Assembly: GCA_028700095.1 (NCBI GenBank)
Contig: JAQVTJ010000021.1
Coordinates: forward strand, 1 to 21,596
Source of the DNA: Methanobacterium sp.
GTDB taxonomy: Archaea > Methanobacteriota > Methanobacteria > Methanobacteriales > Methanobacteriaceae
Direction: 5' to 3'
Length of the DNA: 21,596 nt
In this document: positions 16,994-21,596 of the stretch, in pieces
Position numbering within the stretch: the stretch's first letter is position 1
Layout: every line of letters starts with the position of its first letter
Position numbers and translations under genes: made by a program
Notes under the pieces: model-generated
Database searches by the model: none
What the model was told of the DNA's origin: nothing
What the model saw: the letters and a program-made list of their open reading frames with translations, nothing else

Positions 16994-17719
16994 TTAACTA
17001 TATATGGGTGAATCTGGCTCATTTTCATTTTGAACGCGTTTTGCTAATTCTTTGAGTCTTTCTTCAATTTCATCTGCTTCTTTTAATAATGGTTGTGCAT
17101 TCACATCTATATCTAGCATCCTATTTAAAACATTCACTAAACTTGCTGCTGCTCGTGGATCTGGATATTGATTTAAAACCTCTGCAAATAAACATGAGGC
17201 AGGAATATTTTTTATTGCTGTTCTTGTTAATAATGCACCTGAAAGTCCATTAATATTTCCAAAGGGCAATATTGGAAGATTATATTCTTCTAAATATTTA
17301 AGAGCATCTTTTGAGTTAGCTGCCACAGCAACAGTGTCTGTTTTTTCCATTACTACCATACTGTTAAATGTGATTAATCCTTTACTATTGTTTCTCTCCA
17401 TCCAATTAACTATTGCATTGGACATGTCATATGAAACATTTGGTGGTATTATAAAATCTGATAGGAACAGTACAATCCCATCTTTACTATATATTCTAAA
17501 TGGGTGAATTGCAACACCTTTATATAAAACAGCTAACGGAGGAAATTCTTTTGAATCTATATATCCGATTTGTTTCATATTAAGTTCTTCAACAAGTAAC
17601 CATCCAAGTATATTACCAATAAGACCTAATTCGGGGGATCCTTCTAGAACTATTGCATTTTTAACATCTTCTGATATTATTTTACAACACTCTACACTTG
17701 TTTCAACCATATCAACCAT
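16994..17719 (-). CDS. PAC2 family protein (proteasome assembly chaperone-like), second copy
   Basis: A 241-residue PAC2 family protein, a divergent paralogue of the one at 13431-14204. It shows IVLEGSPELGLIGNILGWLLVEEL near residue 22, LFLSDFIIPPNVSYDMSNAI near residue 85, and LPFGNINGLSGALLTR near residue 150. The C-terminus is a charged, probable coiled-coil helix (LLKEADEIEERLKELAKRVQ). ATG 17719 is preferred to ATG 17734 because GGAGGGT lies between them, 6 bases before it. Two PAC2 paralogues, as in PbaA/PbaB-type pairs, could form a heteromeric complex, though that is inferred. It ends 6 bases before tRNA-Arg(UCU). Its upstream neighbour on the same strand, the PepSY-like gene, ends 36 bases before its start. 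Confidence 0.85.
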   Translation of the reverse strand: MVDMVETSVECCKIISEDVKNAIVLEGSPELGLIGNILGWLLVEELNMKQIGYIDSKEFPPLAVLYKGVAIHPFRIYSKDGIVLFLSDFIIPPNVSYDMSNAIVNWMERNNSKGLITFNSMVVMEKTDTVAVAANSKDALKYLEEYNLPILPFGNINGLSGALLTRTAIKNIPASCLFAEVLNQYPDPRAAASLVNVLNRMLDIDVNAQPLLKEADEIEERLKELAKRVQNENEPDSPIYS

Positions 17720-17755
17720 TTTGGTACCCTCCAATATATTAAATTTATGTATTGT

Positions 17756-18163
17756 TTATTCCAAACTTGTTTTACCTGTTTGGGCATCTACATATATCTC
17801 TCCAATTTGGTTATTATTTTTGTCAAAGATTGGTACATAATATAATTGTTTTCCATCCACAGTTACGAGCTTTGGAGTACCTGTTATAGTATTGGTTTGC
17901 AAATTATGATCTTGAGCTATTGTCTGAGCTTCTGTTGGTGAAACTTTCACATTAACACCACTCCCACTTTGTCCAGAGCCTGTTGATGAGGATCCTGGTT
18001 GTGCTTCTGATAAGGCATCTGATCCTTGATCTGTTGCTATGGGATGTTGAGAGATGCTTGTTTGCCACAGTCCTGGGGTTTTACTTGTAATTTGATAACT
18101 CGCAGCTGTAACACCTATTAAAAGCACAATTACAATTGATATTAATATTTTTTTGTCAATCAT
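17756..18163 (-). CDS. PepSY-like protein with N-terminal membrane anchor or signal
   Basis: A 135-residue protein. Residues 5-24 (KILISIVIVLLIGVTAASYQ) form a hydrophobic signal or anchor helix. A linker rich in serine, glycine and glutamine follows (about 45-72). The C-terminal 65 residues look like a PepSY-type domain (SPTEAQTIAQDHNLQ near the start, then KLVTVDGKQLYYVPIFD and GEIYVDAQTGK). PepSY domains are found in secreted or membrane proteins and are thought to restrain proteases or sense the envelope. The domain should face outside the cell. It is divergent from frhA, and the second PAC2 gene follows on the same strand, but no functional link is evident. Confidence 0.65.
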   Translation of the reverse strand: MIDKKILISIVIVLLIGVTAASYQITSKTPGLWQTSISQHPIATDQGSDALSEAQPGSSSTGSGQSGSGVNVKVSPTEAQTIAQDHNLQTNTITGTPKLVTVDGKQLYYVPIFDKNNNQIGEIYVDAQTGKTSLE

Positions 18164-18304
18164 TGGCTCAACTCTATTGTAAATTATGTAGTTTAATAAT
18201 ATTTTTAATATCTTATAAGCTTATATTTTTAGATATTATATATATTATCATTTCTGAATTTATAATTATGCCTTTTTTTATTATAAAATAAAATAGAATA
18301 GCAG

Positions 18305-18337
18305 ATTAGTAATATAATTTGCATAATTCTTACTAAT
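18305..18337. repeat. Inverted repeat upstream of frh, possible operator
   Basis: ATTAGTAA and TTACTAAT are exact 8-base inverted copies separated by 17 bases, so their centres are about 25 bases apart. The DNA is AT-rich, so chance is possible. Their location about 100 bases before the TATA candidate of the hydrogenase operon makes a dimeric regulator site worth considering. Confidence 0.3.
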
Positions 18338-18432
18338 TTAACACCCTATATTATTTCTTAAGTTCAATAAGGAACTCATAGATTAGTTTCTCATTATATA
18401 TATATTTTGCACTTTATCTTTCAAAGAAAAGG

Positions 18433-18449
18433 TTATAATATATATATAA
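18433..18449 (+). promoter_or_regulatory. Probable TATA box of the frh operon
   Basis: The stretch TTATAATATATATATAA follows AAAAGG, which resembles a purine-rich BRE. It would place transcription start around 18465-18472, giving a leader of about 35 bases containing the GAGGTGAT site. AT-richness lowers certainty, but this is the cleanest TATA plus BRE-like combination in the spacer. Confidence 0.45.
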
Positions 18450-18502
18450 TCAAGAGAAATATTGATGTTCAAAAGATTATATAAAAACATGAGGTGATAC
18501 AT

Positions 18503-19720
18503 TTGAGCGAAAAAATAGTTATATCGCCAACGTCACGACAAGAAGGACATGCAGAATTAGTCATGGATGTCGATGATGAAGGAATCGTAACTAAGGGGAG
18601 ATACTTTAGTATTACTCCTGTTAGAGGTCTTGAGAAATTAGTAACTGGCAAAGTTCCAGAAACAGCACCTGTAATGGTACAGAGAATCTGTGGTGTTTGC
18701 CCTATACCTCATACTCTAGCATCAGTAGAAGCTATAGACGACTCTTTAGGTATTGAAATACCAAAAGCAGCTAGACAGTTGAGAGAATTAACACTAGCAG
18801 CACATACAGTAAACAGTCATGCAATACACCACTTTTTAATTGCAACCGACTTTGTACCTGAAAACCTTATGGCAACAGCAATAAACTCTGTTTCTGAAAT
18901 AAGGAAAACTGTACAATACGTAGTTGATATGGTTGCAGGAGAAGGTATCCACCCATCAGATGTAAGAATCGGTGGAATGGCAAGTAACATAAGTGAACTT
19001 GCAAGAAAAAGACTATATACTCGTACAAAAGCACTTATACCAAAAATTGATGCACATGTAGATCTTATTATAGGCTTAGTTGCAGATAAAGACCTTCCAG
19101 CAGGGTTAGGTGTTACACATGTACCAACTTTAGCCACACACCAAACTTATGGTGACAGAACCAAATTCGATCTCGATAGGTTTACTGAAATTATGCCAGA
19201 AACATGGTATGATGACCCTGAAGTAGGAAAAAGAGCATGCTCAACCATACCTCTCTACGATGGTAGAAACGTAGAAGTAGGACCAAGAGCTAGAGCAGCA
19301 GTCTTCGGAAGCTACTCTGGTGAAGGTGTTGTTGCACAGCACATTGCAAGGGCAATGGAAATGAAAACCAATATCTCAAAAATTGTAGATATTCTTGGTG
19401 AACTAGACACAACAGCTCCTGTAATGGCAGATTACGACATAACTGGTACTAACAAACTTGGTATTGGTGCAATTGAAGGTCCTAGAGGAATGGATGTACA
19501 TATGGCCCAAATCGCAGATGGAAAAACCCAGTTCTACAGCTGTCTAGTCCCAACAACATGGAATATTCCAACAATGGGACCAGCAACCGAAGGATTCCAC
19601 CACGAATTCGGACCTCATGTAATACGAGCATATGACCCTTGTTTATCATGCGCAACACACGTAATTGTAGTTGACGATGAAGACAGGAGCGTCCTTAAAA
19701 ACGAAATGGTCAGGATATAA
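18503..19720 (+). CDS. frhA: F420-reducing [NiFe] hydrogenase, large subunit
   Basis: A 405-residue catalytic subunit of the cytoplasmic hydrogenase that oxidises H2 and reduces coenzyme F420 for methanogenesis. The nickel-iron site cysteines are present as RICGVCPIPH near residue 70 and DPCLSCATH near the C-terminus. All four ligands are cysteine, with no selenocysteine. The residues after that final His are the peptide removed by FrhD after metal insertion. Start: GTG 18494 is in the GAGGTGAT ribosome binding site, so TTG 18503, 5 bases downstream, is the likely start and gives MSEKIVISPTSRQEGH. It is the first gene of frhADGB, with frhD starting 11 bases after its stop. Confidence 0.96.
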   Translation: MSEKIVISPTSRQEGHAELVMDVDDEGIVTKGRYFSITPVRGLEKLVTGKVPETAPVMVQRICGVCPIPHTLASVEAIDDSLGIEIPKAARQLRELTLAAHTVNSHAIHHFLIATDFVPENLMATAINSVSEIRKTVQYVVDMVAGEGIHPSDVRIGGMASNISELARKRLYTRTKALIPKIDAHVDLIIGLVADKDLPAGLGVTHVPTLATHQTYGDRTKFDLDRFTEIMPETWYDDPEVGKRACSTIPLYDGRNVEVGPRARAAVFGSYSGEGVVAQHIARAMEMKTNISKIVDILGELDTTAPVMADYDITGTNKLGIGAIEGPRGMDVHMAQIADGKTQFYSCLVPTTWNIPTMGPATEGFHHEFGPHVIRAYDPCLSCATHVIVVDDEDRSVLKNEMVRI

Positions 19721-19731
19721 AAGGGAAAAAC

Positions 19732-20202
19732 ATGCCATACGATGCAGAGATATTAATAGTTGGCTGTGGAAACATTTTGTTCAAGGATGATGGATTTGGA
19801 CCAGCAGTTATTAATGCTCTAGATGAGTTAGCAAAGGAAAAACCACTTCCTGAAAATACAATGACATTAGATGCAGGAACAGGCGGTCCTCACTTTGTAT
19901 TCTCACTTCCCAATGAAACATGGAAGAAGATGATTGTAGTGGACATTGTAGATTTCGGTGCAGAACCTGGAACCATGAGAGTGTTTAGTGTTGAGGAACT
20001 ACCTAAGGGAGCATATGAAAATATGCATTCATGGCCTGTTAACCAACCTTTACATGATCTAAGCAAAGTTTGCGAAGTAATGGTAATAGGTGTCCAGCCA
20101 GAATCAATCTCTGCCCCCGACATTGAGTTGGGTTTAACAAAAAGTGTGGAAAATGCAATTCCCAAGGCCATTGAAATAATTTTAAAAGAAATAGAGGTTT
20201 AG
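19732..20202 (+). CDS. frhD: F420-reducing hydrogenase maturation endopeptidase
   Basis: A 156-residue HybD-type endopeptidase that trims the C-terminal peptide of FrhA once nickel has been inserted. The N-terminal motif ILIVGCGNILFKDDGFGP contains the first acidic metal-sensing residue. VVDIVDFGAEPG provides the second, and SWPVNQPLHDLSK the histidine. The protein is cytoplasmic and is not part of the final hydrogenase. It is inserted between frhA and frhG, as in other methanogens, and 3 bases separate its stop from the frhG start. Only a weak GGGA ribosome binding site precedes its ATG, which suggests coupling with frhA. Confidence 0.94.
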   Translation: MPYDAEILIVGCGNILFKDDGFGPAVINALDELAKEKPLPENTMTLDAGTGGPHFVFSLPNETWKKMIVVDIVDFGAEPGTMRVFSVEELPKGAYENMHSWPVNQPLHDLSKVCEVMVIGVQPESISAPDIELGLTKSVENAIPKAIEIILKEIEV

Positions 20203-20205
20203 CCC

Positions 20206-20994
<789 letters not shown>

Positions 20995-21005
20995 GAGGAA
21001 GTAAA

Positions 21006-21596
21006 ATGGTATTAGGAACATACAAAGAAGTTGTTACTGCAAGATCAACTGATAAAGGAATCCAGAAGATCGCACAGGACGGAGGAATTGTTTCTGCTCT
21101 ATTCTGCTACGCCCTTGATGAAAAACTCATAGATGGTGCTGTTGTTGCAGGACCAGGAAAAGATTTCTGGAAACCAGAACCAATGGTTGCAATGACCTCA
21201 GATGAACTACTCGCTGCAGCAGGAACTAAATACACATTCTCACCTAATGTATGGATGCTTAAAAAAGCAGTAAGACAGTATGGACTTGAAAAAATAGGTA
21301 CTGTTGCAATTCCATGCCAAACTATGGGTATAAGGAAAATGCAATCATATCCATTTGGTGTGAGGTTCCTTGCAGATAAGATAGCTCTTCTAACAGGTAT
21401 ATTCTGTATGGAAAACTTCCCATTCGCATCTCTACAAACATTTATATCAGAGAAAATGGGATTAGCCCCAGAACTCGTTGAGAAAATGGATATCGGAAAA
21501 GGTAAATTTTGGGTTTACACTGCCGATGAAGTTAAATCAATCCCACTCAAAGAAACCCATGGTTATGAACAAAGCGGATGTAAAGTCTGTCTTGAC
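21006..21596 (+). CDS. frhB: F420-reducing hydrogenase, beta subunit (partial)
   Basis: The first 197 codons of a subunit that binds FAD, a [4Fe-4S] cluster and F420 and makes the hydride transfer to F420. The gene runs off the right edge. The sequence is typical of the FrhB/FdhB family: MVLGTYKEVVTARSTDKGIQ at the start, QDGGIVSALFCYALDE, AAAGTKYTFSPN, VAIPCQTMGIRKMQ and, just before the edge, GCKVCLD, part of the cluster-binding region. The ATG has GGAGG 7 bases upstream and comes 11 bases after frhG. Its partner genes frhA and frhG are complete. Confidence 0.95.
   Translation, partial: MVLGTYKEVVTARSTDKGIQKIAQDGGIVSALFCYALDEKLIDGAVVAGPGKDFWKPEPMVAMTSDELLAAAGTKYTFSPNVWMLKKAVRQYGLEKIGTVAIPCQTMGIRKMQSYPFGVRFLADKIALLTGIFCMENFPFASLQTFISEKMGLAPELVEKMDIGKGKFWVYTADEVKSIPLKETHGYEQSGCKVCLD

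Larger units (their letters stand above)
18164..18502. other. Divergent AT-rich region upstream of frh
   Basis: 339 bases between the PepSY-like gene and frhA, which are transcribed apart. No gene is supportable. It holds the likely frh TATA box (listed separately), the GAGGTGAT ribosome binding site of frhA at 18491-18498, and an inverted repeat ATTAGTAA (18305-18312) / TTACTAAT (18330-18337) with a 17-base spacer. That repeat could be an operator for the hydrogenase operon. The long gap leaves room for regulation. Confidence 0.5.

Noticed and set aside
18503..19720. Selenocysteine in the hydrogenase large subunit
   Set aside because: Some methanogens use UGA here, but all four nickel-site positions are cysteine codons and the frame has no internal TGA.

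Overview
The window looks like chromosome from a methanogenic archaeon of the order Methanobacteriales. It is very AT-rich, with intergenic DNA that is almost all A and T. The genes are archaeal (RpoF, RpoL, TFS, Csl4, PCNA, GINS, aIF2-alpha, Nop10, L21e, L44e, S27e), and the window ends in an F420-reducing hydrogenase operon (frhADG and the 5' part of frhB). Ribosome binding sites are mostly GGTGA or GGAGG. A Methanobrevibacter-like genus fits the base composition, but I cannot fix genus or species by eye.

Left part (1-4729, minus strand): an RNA and translation cluster, in transcription order srp54, pus10, rpl21e, rpoF, a DUF655 gene and a partial ksgA. It covers protein targeting, tRNA pseudouridylation, a ribosomal protein, an RNA polymerase subunit and 16S rRNA dimethylation. 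Middle part (5122-14204, plus strand): hpt, dph2, csl4, rpoL, a DUF99 gene, a Nudix hydrolase gene, tfs, an unknown membrane protein, pcn, gins, then the tight block rpl44e-rps27e-eif2a-nop10-PAC2. This links purine salvage, diphthamide synthesis, exosome, transcription, replication and ribosome biogenesis.

14356-18163 is looser: an EndoQ-like PHP nuclease, three small or membrane genes of unknown function (one with a broken frame), two tRNA-Arg genes (UCU and CCU anticodons), a second PAC2 paralogue and a PepSY-like secreted or anchored protein. A 339-base AT-rich spacer then leads to the frh operon, which supplies reduced F420 for hydrogenotrophic methanogenesis.

I see no phage, insertion sequence, CRISPR array, defence island or clear new multi-gene system. 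The most unusual signal is at DUF99/Nudix: two successive -1 frame changes, both at the same codon context TTA AAA A, so that correcting both would join the two genes in one frame. A genomic lesion, sequence error or recoding are all possible. Other points: a frame jump in a small gene at 15648, an unusually long linker in GINS, a perfect 12-bp hairpin between rps27e and eif2a, and a tRNA gene starting 6 bases after a protein stop codon.
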